Positions 53,534-64,000 of a DNA stretch of 64,000 nt are shown here, piece by piece (within the stretch, counting starts at the first letter, position 1; each line of letters starts with the position of its first letter). The translations under genes and the position numbers were made by a program. The notes beneath the pieces are model-generated. The model ran no database searches and was not told the DNA's origin. It saw only the letters and a list, made by a program, of their open reading frames with translations. Source of the DNA: Saitoella complicata NRRL Y-17804 (lineage: Eukaryota; Ascomycota; Saitoellomycetes; Saitoellales; Saitoellaceae). Location: the NCBI RefSeq assembly GCF_001661265.1, contig NW_017567021.1, forward strand, positions 62,001 through 126,000, given 5' to 3'.

Positions 53534-53939
53534 TATGGGTGGTGTTTGGAGGTGTATGCTCTGGAGGTGAGTTTGGATGTGTATGCGCTGCCTGCAGTCT
53601 TTTCGAACAAGGTGGTGCGGCAGTCAGGGGTGTGGATGCAGGCCGTGCTGGTACAATGCCTGGGAAGGTAAAATGTTGAGTATTTGACTTGATGAACGAT
53701 TTCTTGCAAGGTAATCCTCTTGTAGACTGGCTTTTCATTGTGGCTTCTATCTTGGTTGAGCGCTGCGTGGGGGAATCACCGATCCAGGAATCAGGTAGGT
53801 AACTGCTTGAATTGAACACTATTCATTCCTCCATATGCTTTTGAATCTTTGCGCTTCGTAACACGCTCCTTGGCCAATGCTCGATGACAATCATGATCTA
53901 TACACCTTCCACACCCCTAGTCCGCGGATTCACCCTAGA

Positions 53940-54676
53940 TCATGCCTGATTGACAGTCTCTCCCTCAGGCTGAACAACAGCCACAAACTCAATAACATCC
54001 CTCACCGTATCCTCACTACCAACCGCCACCTTAACCGCAGCCTTGCCGATCTCTCTCACCCTATCCACCTCCTTCCCATTCACAAAGAACGAGACATCAT
54101 GTTCGCTGACGACGGCATCCGTCAACGCCATAATCTCCGCCACCACATCCTTCGCGGTTACAGAACCGTGGATAGGGCCAATCCTAGACTCAGAGTTGAC
54201 GGTTCGACGATGGAAAACGAGTTCAGATCCCGATTTCTCCCTCAACACCTCCAAATCCCTGATCCTCCTCTCTCTCTCCCATTCCTCCTTCTTCGCCGCC
54301 CGCTCTGCGTCCTCCATCTCCAGCCTCTCATTCTGCCTCCTCTCCCGCTCCTCAAATCTCTTCGCATCATACGGCAACGGTTGGCCGTGAACCAGATACG
54401 CGGCTTGACCCTGGGGGAAGAGAACTTGGCGCATGCGGCCGGGTGGAACTTTGACGATGGAGCCGGCGGCGCCAAGGGTTGGATGGGGGGCAATGAGTTG
54501 GACTTGGAGGAGTTTTTCTTTTTTGACAGCGGTGGGGGCAGTTGTAGAGAAGGTCCGGTGTTGCTACGATCTCGTTAGCCCAGCCCACACAACCGCAACC
54601 CCAAGCAGCGGTGAAGACGACATACCGAACGGGTATTAAGCCGTCTTAGCGGCGCAAAAAGTGATCTCGAAGCCAT
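53940..54676 (-). CDS. Mitochondrial ribosomal protein bL9m
   Basis: Exons 54626-54676 and 53940-54563 (intron 62 bp, donor GTATGT) give 224 residues. The first exon encodes MASRSLFAPLRRLNTRS, an Arg/Ser-rich mitochondrial presequence that runs on as QHRTFSTTA. The mature start KKEKLLQVQLIAPHPTLGAAGSIVKVPPGRMRQVLFPQGQA is the bL9 N-domain signature. A charged linker helix (ERERRQNERLEMEDAERAAKKEEWERE) and a C-domain with GSVTAKDVVAEI follow. bL9 sits on the large subunit near the L1 stalk. The yeast counterpart is Mrpl50. The ATG is followed by codons typical of a targeting peptide, supporting this start. Confidence 0.88.
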
Positions 54677-54839
54677 CTTATCAAGCTTCGTCTGTTTTCT
54701 TTTCTTGATTTTTGGAGTTCACCTCGAAATCTCGAAGCCCACTCATATTTGAACCTGCATGATGCTAACCCCACTCTGGCACTCGGTCTGACCTGCACAT
54801 GTCTACGTTACCTATACCCCAAATTCCCACCTACGACAC

Positions 54840-56308
54840 ATGCACCTCAATTTCGGACCCGAAGAGCGACTATACCTCCAGCGAGCAGCATACGGGACTG
54901 CTGCCTTGGCTGGAGCATATGTTATCCTACCGGCTCTCCTGACAAAAGGAGGAAGAGGAGGGAGCGGGGGTGTAGAGGGGGAGGGGGTGTGGGTACATGG
55001 GTTGTATAATCCGATGAATGATTGTTTTATCAATTCTGTTGTGCAGGTATTCACTTCTCAGGGCAATGGTGGGAGTGTAGGCTGATTGGGGAGGGATAGT
55101 GTTTGGCGGGACTCCCGTCGTTACGGCTGTATTTGAGGAAGGTGCTGGAAACTCCGACACAGCCGGAACGGCGTCGATTGACGGCAGCGCTACTGGAGCT
55201 CCTCACACGTATGTAAGAATCTCCATGCGAAGTTGCAGAGTCTGATTTGACTGTGTATAGTGCTCAATACGCCATTGCGCCGCCGTCAGTCGTCCTCAGC
55301 CCGCTCCTTCGTCACAATCCTCGGCGACATACATAACTCCACTATCTCCCGAAACCAACAAGTAAGTGTCAACTTCTCCCCTCTTCTTGCCAACACTCAC
55401 TAACTTTATACCCTCAGGACGCCCAAGAGTTCTTGAACTTGATCACTGAGACGCTGCTTACGGAATGGTCGGCTCCATTGTTGACAGCGCCCAGATTTTA
55501 CCTCCCTTCCCCTACCGCCCGTTCCTTCACTGATGCCCCTCGTGGTCTTCTCCACTGGCTACGCTCCCGGGACTCCAACATACTCTTTGGTGTGAAGGAC
55601 CTCTCCCACACCTGCCGACGCTGCAAACACACCACAAAAACTCGGGAAGAGGCATTCACGCAACTCTCGCTACCAGTCCCAACGACGTATGACGCTAGTT
55701 TAGAGGAGTGTCTAAGGGGTGTCTGGGCGGATGAGCCCATCGAAGGATACTCCTGCACCCACTGCGCCCTTCTCAGCGCATACCACACACTCCTCCGCAC
55801 AGTAAAGGGGACCAGTACACCATCGGCGTACCATACGGCGCAATTGGAGGCTCTCAGGGAGGCAGCGGGACGGCAGATGGACGAGTTTGAGGAGGAGGGG
55901 GTTAGGGAGAAGTTTAGGTTGAGGAGGGTGGAGAGCGTTATTGATCGACATACAAGGCTTCTGAGGGCGCCGGGTGTCTTGGTTGTTCACCTTAACCGGA
56001 GCGTCTATCTCCCTAACGGGGATACGGCGCGGAACCCGTGTCACGTATCCTTTTGCGAGAAACTTTCTGTGGGAGGAGTGAAGTACAGGTTGAGAAGTTT
56101 GATTACGCATACGGGTTCTCACAGTTTCGGGCACTTTATTGCATGGAGAAGAGTGGAGGGGGATGAGAAGCAGTGGTGGAGGATGAGTGATGAGGATGTG
56201 AAGAGGGTTGGGTGGGGGGAGGTTAGGCGGCAGACGAGGGGGGTTTATTTGCTGATGTATGAGAGGGAGGAGAAGAAAGCGGCAAGTGATTTGGGGAGGG
56301 TGGATTGA
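54840..56308 (+). CDS. Ubp16/USP30-like ubiquitin carboxyl-terminal hydrolase
   Basis: Exons 54840-55046, 55100-55208, 55261-55361 and 55418-56308 give 435 residues; introns are 53, 52 and 56 bp. The Cys box is GLYNPMNDCFINSVVQ (catalytic Cys62), followed over the splice by CLAGLPSLRLYL and later QQDAQEFLNLITE. A zinc-binding pair is visible as CRRCKHTTK and YSCTHCALL. The His box is GSHSFGHFIAWRR and the end is GVYLLMYER. A membrane span at about 14-35 (RAAYGTAALAGAYVILPALL) precedes the catalytic domain. That order resembles yeast Ubp16 and animal USP30, outer-mitochondrial-membrane deubiquitinases, so mitochondrial anchoring is likely. The catalytic Asn/Asp region looks normal. Small size (435) fits this subgroup. 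Confidence 0.9.
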
Positions 56309-56836
56309 GTCGATTTACAGAAAGTACGAGAACGGGCACGATTGGAGTTTCCGCACGATGACGGTGAGATCCTCCGCGTGAGCTCAATTGCCGTCTGCCC
56401 GATCGGATATTGTCTACCGTTCGGCTACGTGCAACAGCGAATTCTTCCGAGTCTTCGTTACATTCCGTTTGCTCCCGATCAAAATGAACACCCAGCTCAT
56501 TTCCAAAAGTGGGGACGCGGCCAAACGGGACTGTGAACGACTCGTGTGACCTACCAGAGCCCGGAAGCACCCGATTTCTGAGGCCGCTTCGGAGGATCCT
56601 CGGCTCGAATTCAAGCTTAAACCACGTATCTTTTGTACGTCTACGGTTCGCTAAAAGGCCGGATAGGTTTAATTGGTTATGTCACGTTCCGAGTTTAGCG
56701 TTTCCTATTCGTTCATGCCAGTTTCCGTGATGCGTAGCGTCAAGCCTGTTGCGCTGCTATCGTACAAAATCTGCGCAGCCCCCAGCCAGTCTGACCTTCT
56801 CCTCCAACCAAACACATAACAAATCTACAAATCAAT
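56309..56836. other. Intergenic, aldolase promoter
   Basis: Upstream of a highly codon-biased gene. A pyrimidine-rich segment (CTTCTCCTCC at about 56795-56806) precedes the ATG, as in strongly expressed fungal genes. No TATA box is obvious. Confidence 0.4.
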
Positions 56837-57413
56837 ATGGGTATCCTCGACGTATGTCTCCTCCCGTTTGTCTTTCGTGAGGGCAATTGACTAATGAGTG
56901 CTGGGTCAGATTGTTCCCGCTGGCGTCATCGTCGGTGAAGACGTCCGCAAGCTCTTCAAGTATGCTCAGGAGCACAACTTCGCCATCCCCGCCATGAACT
57001 GTACCTCTTCCTCCACCGTCGTTGCCTGTCTCGAGGCCGCTCGTGATGCCAAGTCTCCCGTCATCATCCAGGTTTCCCAGGGTGGTGCCGCTTACTTCGC
57101 CGGTAAGGGTGTCGACAACAAGAACCAGGAGGCCTCCATCAAGGGTGCCATCGCTGCCGCTCACTTCGTCCGCACCATCGCCCCCGTCTACGGTATCCCC
57201 GTTGTCATGCACACCGACCACTGTGCCGCTAAGCTCTTGCCCTGGTTGGACGGTATGCTCGACGAGGATGAACGTTACTTCAAGGAGCACGGTTACCCCC
57301 TCTTCTCCTCTCACATGATTGACTTGTCCGAGGAGCCCAAGGAGGAGAACATCGCTACCACCAAGAAGTACCTCCAGCGTGCTGCCCCCATGAAGCAGTG
57401 GCTCGAGATGGAG

Positions 57414-57445
<32 letters not shown>

Positions 57446-57473
57446 CAACAACGAGGACGTCGACAACTCTCTC

Positions 57474-57506
<33 letters not shown>

Positions 57507-57971
57507 CAGCGCGAGTTGTCTGAGGTCTCCCCTTACTTCTCCATCGCTGCCGCTTTCGGTAACGTCCACGGTGTTTACAAGCCCGGAAACGTCAAGCTCC
57601 AGCCCGAGCTTTTGGGCAAGCACCAGGCCTACGTCAAGGAGCAGTTGAAGACCGAGGACGACAAGCCCGTCTTCCTCGTCTTCCACGGTGGATCCGGTTC
57701 CTCCAAGGAGGAGTACCAGACGGCCATCTCCTTCGGAACTGTCAAGTGTAACTTGGACACCGACATGCAGTTCGCTTACTTGAAGGGTATGCGCGATTAC
57801 ATCCTTGAGAAGAAGGACTACCTCATGACTCAAGTCGGTAACCCCGACGGTGAGGACAAGCCCAACAAGAAGTACTTCGACCCCCGTGTCTGGGTTCGTG
57901 AGGGTGAGAAGACCATGTCTGCTCGTGTCAAGGTTGCCTTCGAGGACTTTAACTGCGTTAACGTTCTCTAA
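56837..57971 (+). CDS. FBA1: Class II fructose-bisphosphate aldolase
   Basis: Exons 56837-56851 and 56910-57971 (intron 58 bp after codon 5, donor GTATGT, branch CTAAT) give 358 residues. Zinc-site and active-site blocks are intact: IPVVMHTDHCAAKLLPW, EMEIGITGGEEDGV, SIAAAFGNVHGVYKPGNVKL, FLVFHGGSGSS and the substrate loop VKCNLDTDMQFAYL. The enzyme cleaves fructose 1,6-bisphosphate to dihydroxyacetone phosphate and glyceraldehyde 3-phosphate in cytosolic glycolysis. Codon use is extreme (C-ending, AAG, GGT), the mark of very high expression. This bias also creates a 333-codon open frame on the opposite strand, which I regard as an artefact. Confidence 0.98.
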
Positions 57972-58480
57972 ATGGGATGTTGTAAGATTTTGGACTGAAT
58001 GAAGTTTCTTTAAGGAGGTAAAAGTTATATGTTAGCAGTACGTTAAGTTGAGTTGTTAGGTTGGTCTCTGCGAGACGACCACAGTTAAGTGAGGAGTACG
58101 GTGTAATGATATTTTTTCCGAGCGCGATTCCTCGTTTAATGGTCTTTCTTTTACACGCCTGTGACCAGCCATCCGGCTTTCTTTGTGTTCGACCTGGGGT
58201 TGACATCGGACGACATCGTCGACGTTCGCGGATAGCCGTGTAGTAATGGGGTGTGCGCCTACTGGCTTCCATACAGTTTGCATCGAGTGTTGGAGGACCC
58301 GGCCAATCTAGTTCTGCAAAACCCAGCTTGCCCGAACACTTTCACGGTGTACGGCGTGCACATGTCCGAAGACTTTCCCACGACCGTGACATACCGCCCT
58401 CACTCCCCTTTTAAAGCAAAAGCCAAATAAAGTTCAATTACCGCACTACAACGACATATCGTACATCTTCGTCCCATATC
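57972..58480. other. Convergent intergenic region
   Basis: 3' ends of FBA1 (+) and the TUDOR gene (-). No coding or tRNA-like signal seen. Confidence 0.35.
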
Positions 58481-59299
58481 TTACTCAGCCTTAGCCTTAC
58501 TTCTAGTCCTCGTACTCGGCGCATCCCCAGTAACCTCTTCGTTGCCCGAGGCCTTTGAGCCACGACGAGAAGAGGGCTTCTTGGCAGTTGCGTCAGATTT
58601 CTTGTTAGAAGAACCGCCCTTCTTGCCCGCAGCGACCTTCTGGGGGTCCTTGCCCTCGCCGTTGTCGGCCTCTGCGTCCTCATCGGCGTCGGCGTCAGCG
58701 TCCTCGAGCTCCTCGTCCTCGTCGTCGTCCTTGGACTTGGACTTCTTGTTGGTCGCAGAAGAACGCGCAGCACCCTTCTGTCCAGCCTCGGATTTGGAGG
58801 AGGTATTGGCTTTCTTAATGGTTTTGCCGGTGTCTTCTTCGGCGTCGGCTTGTTCGGTTTCGGTGTCGTCAGTTTGGTCCTTTTTGCGCTTGTCGCCGAT
58901 TTCTGGCTCCTCCTCTTCCCTATCCTTCCTGTCCGCCTCCTTGTCGTCGGCAGAGTCGGCTTTCACGTCTTTTCCGTCCTTAACCTCCGTCTCGCCTTCT
59001 CCAAGGACCTCCAACTCACTGGCCCGCTTAACGACATCATTCCCATTCTCGCGCTCGACGTGAACGGCGGGGTTGTCGTCTGATCCCTTCTTGTGGATCT
59101 TGTTGCCTTTCTGGGAGGTAATTGTGAGACCGTCGGGGTCGGTGGAGACTTCAGCGACGGTGCCGGAGGGGTGGCCGGAGCCCCACTTCCAAGCGACGTC
59201 GTCGCCTTCTTTAATGTCTGAGCGCAAGCATTAGAACATGCGATTCGTCACGTATCGGGGGAGAGCAGGATCAATACCGGGAACGTTGCCGTTTGTCAT
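58481..59299 (-). CDS. HVA1/TUDOR-domain protein with acidic tail
   Basis: Exons 59278-59299 and 58481-59217 (intron 60 bp) give 252 residues. The spliced start MTNGNVPDIKEGDDVAWKW joins GSGHPSGTVAEVSTDPDGLTITSQKGNKI, a small beta-barrel known as the hypervirulence-associated (HVA1) TUDOR domain, at about residues 7-65. The rest is low-complexity, alternating acidic (DEDEELEDADADADED) and Lys/Ser-rich parts, ending in STRTRSKAKAE. The role is not established; the tail suggests nuclear or chromatin association. Splicing is essential: without it the domain start is lost. Confidence 0.85.
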
Positions 59300-59922
59300 G
59301 ATGGTGGTGAATATTATGTAGGTGTGGGAATTTGGGGGTCTACGGGGGATGTGGGCGACGGGGCCTTCTTATGTGCTCTCAGCGATGCCCCGCTTTGATC
59401 TGTGGGATGGATGGGCTCAGATGTCGCGACATGCGAGAACGGGACTGGACTGGACGTTCAGGGTAAGGTGGCACATGGGGGGTGCTCCTCGGCGGGTCGC
59501 GCAATGATGTAACGACCATGGAAGGGAAGATCATTGCCGTCCGTGAAGAAATTGAAGATGAGTGGGAGGGATGCAGACGATGTAGATGCAAAATAAATGA
59601 ATCTCGAGTGCGACAGGTAGGCAGGAGGACCGGGAGAAATGGACGGGTGGAAAGAACACATGTGATCACCCGCCCCCGAGAATATACATATATGTGAAAT
59701 TCTCGTATTTCACCGAACAATCCCTTTAGTTGCGCATTGTTTTCCCTGCCTGTCCTCGTTTTGTCGCTGTTGTCAAGATATCGGGTGACCTCATATCTGC
59801 GGGCTTCCAACCGTTACAACCAACATCATCAGTGAATTACTCACGACAGCAACCAGTTCAACAACCCTTCTACAAAGCTTCAGTTATATCCAACCTTGTA
59901 TTAGCACAATATACATCTAGAC
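59300..59922. other. Divergent intergenic region
   Basis: Between the TUDOR gene (-) and the mitochondrial helical-repeat gene (+). A TATATATG patch at about 59688-59695. No gene seen. Confidence 0.35.
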
Positions 59923-61122
59923 ATGCTTTCTCGCATCCAGCGACACTTCAGCACAACCTCCAATGCCGGCAAGTCCGTATTCTCCGCGCTACAATCCTTC
60001 GTCGCCTCCCTCGACCCCGTTCTTCCAGAGCCTCTCCCAGCAAAGGAAGAGCAGCAAGTACGGCACCTCGCCAAAAGCGCTTTCCTGTGCGCTCTGGAGA
60101 CCGTTGGAGAGGCGCCTAAGCAGGCTACGCATGATCACTTCTCCTCTGTTTTCCAGAAGAGCATATTCGGCGGTGCAGAGTCGGCTGAAAGGGTAGCCAA
60201 GGAGAAGAAGGCTGTATATGAAGATAACGTTCGAAGGATCTTGGCCGGAGATGCTGTGAAAGAGACGCAGCGCGTGTTGAAGGAAGGGACGTTTTCCATG
60301 AAGTTGTTGCCGACTATTATGGGACATGAGAAACTACGTGAAAAAGTCCAACTTAAGGAAATTCTGCAGTCTATGAGGCAGCGTGGATTCTTGCCTGAAG
60401 ACACAGCGTCTGATGCGGTGTTGGTGTTGAACAAAATCTTTCAGCTACAATCCGGAGTTCCGAAGTACGCTGCATCATCTATTCGGCGTCATGCGTTACA
60501 GTGGATGAGTGAAGGTTCAGCGCCTGGCTTGGCCGTTTTGGTACGCTGTGCGTGCAGGAAGAACGGAGTGTCTGTTGGTTTCGAGATGTTCAAGGATATC
60601 TTGTCAAGGACGATCGGCGGTAACGCGCGTGTAGTCTTGACAGCGATGTTGGCAGAGTGTCGAGCGAGTGGAGATCGAGATACTGCATGGGATGCACTTT
60701 CTCTCTGGGGCGAGGAACTTGATCGTTTTGGACTTGAACGTCGAGTTAGCGGTATCTCGCCGTTGTTGAACGCGCAGCTGGCGAGGTGGTTTGTTGAATC
60801 GGGGCGAAATTGTGATGTGGATAGGGCATGGAGGTTGATCAAGAATGCTACTAGTCATCCGTCGAGGACTCCGGCGGTTTCGATCGTGACGGTCGGAACT
60901 TTAGTCGATATTGCCAAGGCATATGCGGCGCACGGGGATTACGAAAAGGCAGAGGAGGTTTATCATGGCATGAAATCCTCATGGGCGCTACACGTGGATC
61001 GGAAGATTTTGAAGGATTTGAGGTACTTACTTGACAGACAGGAACTGAAGTCCTTACTTGACGGACCTCGGGTGGCTGGACTTTACAGCGGTCTTGGGTC
61101 AGCACTGGCCCCGGCCGTGTGA
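59923..61122 (+). CDS. Mitochondrial helical-repeat (PPR-like) protein
   Basis: A single exon of 399 residues. The start MLSRIQRHFSTTSNAGKSVF is a good mitochondrial presequence. The body is a helical solenoid: SFVASLDPVLPEPLPAKEEQQ, EILQSMRQRGFLPED, GFEMFKDILSRTI, VLTAMLAECRASGDRDTAWDALSLW, ARWFVESGRNCDVDRAWRLIKNA and GTLVDIAKAYAAHGDYEKAEEVYHGMKS. The last is a textbook pentatricopeptide-like pair. PPR proteins bind organellar RNA and guide processing, stability or translation. A specific name is not possible. Single-exon structure is in contrast to most neighbours. Confidence 0.7.
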   Translation: MLSRIQRHFSTTSNAGKSVFSALQSFVASLDPVLPEPLPAKEEQQVRHLAKSAFLCALETVGEAPKQATHDHFSSVFQKSIFGGAESAERVAKEKKAVYEDNVRRILAGDAVKETQRVLKEGTFSMKLLPTIMGHEKLREKVQLKEILQSMRQRGFLPEDTASDAVLVLNKIFQLQSGVPKYAASSIRRHALQWMSEGSAPGLAVLVRCACRKNGVSVGFEMFKDILSRTIGGNARVVLTAMLAECRASGDRDTAWDALSLWGEELDRFGLERRVSGISPLLNAQLARWFVESGRNCDVDRAWRLIKNATSHPSRTPAVSIVTVGTLVDIAKAYAAHGDYEKAEEVYHGMKSSWALHVDRKILKDLRYLLDRQELKSLLDGPRVAGLYSGLGSALAPAV

Positions 61123-61465
61123 ATGTAAGGTCACAGGGTCGGGCCGTCATGGGTAATCGGTGTTTGGCGTTTTTGTTTGCAAATAGTTTCCAGTTACTGT
61201 TGCAATGGTCTTTCTTTTGTCAGATCTCTTTTCCAGTTCTATGCTCTGGGTGACGCTCCGCCGTTCTCCCGTGCTAGTACACATCCGTACACGCTCGGCC
61301 CTGACTGCTTCTCCGACCTCGATCAAGAGACGAATCGAATCGACCATCCTCCCAATTGCATTTGAAAAACTCGAAAGAGCTTCGTGAATAGCAGCTATCC
61401 TTCGAGCAAGAGAACCGATTAATCTCCTTTCGCAAGAAACCCCATCTTCTACAACCCCTACACAA
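61123..61465. other. Intergenic, DEF1 promoter
   Basis: Between two plus-strand genes. Nothing beyond leader sequence seen. Confidence 0.35.
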
Positions 61466-64000
61466 ATGTCTACAGAATTCCAACGTCCGCGAAGGACCGG
61501 GGCTGGACAACAGTCCTCCCGCAGATCAATTCCTCAGCAAGATTCCGCCGTCTCCGCGTCGAATAATGCTGGAGATTCGGAAGAGCTTCGCGCGCTCAAG
61601 AAGCAATATGCCGGATCCTTGGCGACGTTGCAGGAGCTGTTCCCGGATTGGACCGAGGACGATTTGGTGTTCGTGTTGCAGGAGGCCGGAGGTGACTTGG
61701 AGTTGGCGATCGAGAGGATCTCTGAGGGTATGCGCTCTTTTTTTCTGTACCGACGCGTGAGACCAGTGGTGCTAACACGTCTGTTGTACAGGTAAAGCTA
61801 CTAGGTGGGGAGAGGTGAAGAAGAAGGCCCCTAAGGAGAAGGGCGCGAAGCAGCCCAAGACTTTTGAGCAGAAGCAGCCATTCGAGGCTCAGACTTTCCA
61901 GCGTGGTGAGCGTGGCGCCCGCGGTGGTCGCGGTGGTGCTGCACGCGGTGGCCGAGGCGGTCGCGGTGGTGTGTTCACTGGACGTCCTCGTTCCGCTGGT
62001 GCTGAGCAGGCTGCTACCACTACTCCTGTCGCTCCTGTTGCCATTTCTACCGAGCCTACAGCTTGGGAGACCGAGGCTTCCCCTGCTGCTGAGCCGCGTC
62101 CTACTTCTTCTGGTACTGCTGCATGGGGTACCCCCGCACCTGCTGCTGCTACTGAGACCAAGTCAGTTGGCTGGGATGAGACTGTCCCTGCTGCTGTTGA
62201 CACTCACTCTGCTGGTGGCTGGTCCGACGCCGCGACCAAGGCTTCGTCGGTTACCGGTGCCGTTGAGGAGGCTCCTGTTACTAATGGCAGCTCTGCCGCT
62301 GCCGCTCCCCAGAAGTCCAGACTCATTCAGCCTGGATCTGCTTTCTCTTGGGCTTCTATCGTCAAGCCCGTCGAGAAGCCTCAGCCTAAGCCCGCACTTA
62401 AGGAGCCCCCCCCGGTTGCACCCGCCGAGACCACCACTACTAACCCCCAGCCCTCCGTTCCTTTGACTCAGGCCATCTCTGTTCCTCCCGCCGAGTTGAT
62501 CTCTGAGGAGGTCGAGACCAAGGAGGAGATCCCTGTTGTCGAGGAGAAGCAGGAGACTCCCGCTGAGTCTAGCCCCACCCCTCTTACTACCGCCAACCTC
62601 GAGTCCGTCTCCCAGGACGCTTCCATCCCCGAGCCCGCTACCACCGTCGCCTCTACCGTCGAGTCTACCCCTGCTGCTTCCCGCCCTAGCAGCAAGGACC
62701 TTGGACCCCCCGGCCTCACCAAGGTTGCCACTCCCCGTGCTGCCGCTCGCAGGCTTAACCAGGACGCTCCTGTCGTTATGCCCTCTTCCTCTACTCCTTC
62801 CGCTATCGAGCGTGCTGGTGTTCAGTTCGGTTCTCTGAACTTGAACTCTGGTGACGACGAGATCGTCGAGAAGGAGGAGGCTGCCCCTGCTCCTATCGCC
62901 GCTGAGGCTTCCCAGAGCCCCGCTCAGACCACTCCTGCTGCCGAGAACCCTCTCGCTGCTCAGGAGGCTGCTTACGCCCGTCTTGCTGGTGATGCCCAGC
63001 AGGCTTCCGTTGCCCAGACTGGTTTGACTGGCTTGAACGCCCAGTCCCAGCGCTTCCCCACTCAGGCACAGAAGGAGCAGCCCGCTCAGGCCGCTGCCAC
63101 TTCCTACGATGCCTTCGGTCAGTCCCCTTACGGTGGCTTCTTGCCTTCCCAGCACCAGGCTCCTGGTGCCTACGGCGGCTTCGGTGGCCTTCACGGTGAC
63201 TACAGCCAGGGCTTGTACGGCTCTGATGCTCAGCGTGCTGCCGCCATGGGTTACTACGACCCCTCCCTCTACTCCCAGACTCAGTCCCCTGCTGCCTCCA
63301 CCGCTCAGCAGTCTACCCGCCCTGGTGAGGCTTCCTCCCGCTTCGGTGCCAACACCTCCGCCGACTCCACCCCCGCTACTACCGCTCACGCCTCCATGGC
63401 TACTCCCTCCCAGATGCCTGGTGCTACCCCCAGTCCTGCCATCCCTGGAGCTCACGCTGCCCAGCCCGGTGCTCACGCCGGTTACCCTATGCACCCTTAC
63501 TACAACCCCTACGCCGCTTACTACATGAACCAGGGTTTCGGCTACCAGGGTTACGGTCAGCCTGCTTTCGGTAAGCAGCAGCAGCTCTACGGACAGCCTC
63601 AGGGCTTCATGTCCCCCTACGGTGGTCAGGACGCCGCTTCCCCCGCCAGTCTCGGTGGTTTCGGAGCTCAGCAGCGTTCCTCTGACTACGGCCGCCAGCA
63701 GTCTTCCCAGCAGTCTTTCGGTGGTGACTTCTTGAGGCAGGGTCAGCAGGGCCAGCAACAGGGTCAGCAACAGCAGGGCCAGCAGCAGGAGCAGCAGCAG
63801 CAGAACTCCTGGGGAACTCCTTCCCAGCAGGCCTCTACTCCCTTGGCCCAGACTCAGCGCCCCGCTCAGGCCCAGGGTCAGCAGTTCGGCCAGCAGTACG
63901 GTGCCCAGCAGGGCCAGCAGAACCAGGCTTCCCAGGCCTACGCTGGCTACACCCAGCAGCCTTTCGGTGGTCGCGCCGGTGGTTACCAGTCCCAGGCCGG
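61466..64000 (+). CDS. DEF1: DEF1-like RNA polymerase II degradation factor (3' partial)
   Basis: Exon 1 61466-61727, intron 64 bp (donor GTATGC, CTAAC branch), exon 2 from 61792 to beyond the right edge. The CUE ubiquitin-binding domain lies at about residues 46-88 (SLATLQELFPDWTEDDLVFVLQEAGGDLELAIERISEG). It runs across the splice into KATRWGEVKKKAPKEKG, the DEF1 signature. An RGG-like tract follows, then Ala/Pro/Ser/Thr-rich disorder and a long Gln/Gly/Tyr-rich region (from about 63,530) with QGQQ repeats. Def1 recruits ubiquitin ligase to stalled Pol II after DNA damage. In yeast the C-terminal Gln-rich part is removed by the proteasome to allow nuclear entry. Codon bias is strong and produces a 535-codon antisense frame, not a gene. 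Confidence 0.9.

Noticed and set aside
56832-57833. 333-codon open frame on the minus strand opposite aldolase
   Set aside because: Strong codon bias (C-ending codons, few TTA/CTA/TCA) removes stops from the antisense frame. The sense strand is an unmistakable aldolase, and the antisense product is a low-complexity Leu/Val/Gly string.
62163-63770. 535-codon open frame on the minus strand opposite DEF1
   Set aside because: The same codon-bias effect; the product is Ser/Gly/Leu low complexity, while the plus strand encodes a CUE domain and DEF1 features.
1-64000. CRISPR arrays, operons, prophage or plasmid features, retroelements
   Set aside because: Spliceosomal introns and eukaryotic genes throughout. 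No regularly spaced repeats, long terminal repeats, reverse transcriptase or integrase motifs were seen.

Overview
The window is nuclear DNA of a filamentous ascomycete. Genes are spaced 0.1-0.7 kb apart on both strands. Almost all introns are very short (about 44-80 bp), with GT-AG ends (often GTATGT or GTACGT), a CTAAC/CTGAC-type branch site and a nearby CAG or TAG acceptor. The gene set includes NST1, a Sfp1-type zinc-finger factor, DEF1, SQT1, Rho-GDI, a HVA1/TUDOR protein, RNase H2B and a relic that resembles the fungal DUF6536 membrane family. This points to Pezizomycotina or a closely related lineage; I cannot name the species. There is no sign of bacterial, viral or organellar DNA. Exon coordinates below were set by hand from splice signals and by requiring that the reading phase closes.

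1-16.3 kb: 5' end of a probable NOT1 gene (-), an SCI1-like RS-rich protein (+), a UPF0132/Tic20-like membrane protein (-) that shares a 95-bp promoter with a TRAPPC12-like gene (+), NST1 (-), a Rho GTPase (+), a Cdc15/Imp2-type F-BAR-SH3 protein (+), an unassigned glycosyltransferase-like gene (-) and TBP (-). 17-30 kb: BAP31/Yet family (+), a 58-residue membrane microprotein (-), a decayed multi-span membrane protein gene (+), CCDC174-like (+), a small two-span membrane protein (-), IFA38 ketoacyl reductase (-), Rho-GDI (-), an NmrA/extended-SDR protein (-), a proline-rich AT-hook protein (+) and SQT1 (-).

30-44 kb: two unassigned genes (-), one of them cysteine-rich with a four-exon model, and a DUF2011-like protein (+). 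A 3.75-kb gene-free stretch follows, then SFP1 (+), then another 2.1-kb gap holding a 225-bp MITE-like inverted repeat. SurE nucleotidase (-), a CENP-H/Fta3-like kinetochore protein (+) and RNase H2B with a C-terminal PIP box (-) complete this part. 44-64 kb: F-box/LRR protein (-), CSC1-type channel (+), dolichyl-diphosphatase (+), cyclin T/K-like (-), eIF3f (-), bL9m (-), UBP16/USP30-like deubiquitinase (+), class II fructose-bisphosphate aldolase (+), HVA1/TUDOR protein (-), a mitochondrial helical-repeat protein (+) and DEF1 (+, runs off the right edge).

These are mostly housekeeping genes with no pathway clustering. Loose themes are Rho signalling and cytokinesis (Rho GTPase, Rho-GDI, F-BAR), Pol II transcription (TBP, cyclin, DEF1, NOT1), growth and translation (SFP1, SQT1, eIF3f, bL9m) and ER membrane biology. 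I did not find a convincing new multi-gene system. The best candidates for something undescribed are the cysteine-rich gene at 30.9-32.2 kb, the 58-residue microprotein, the glycosyltransferase-like gene at 13.5-14.8 kb and the inverted-repeat element at 39.6 kb.
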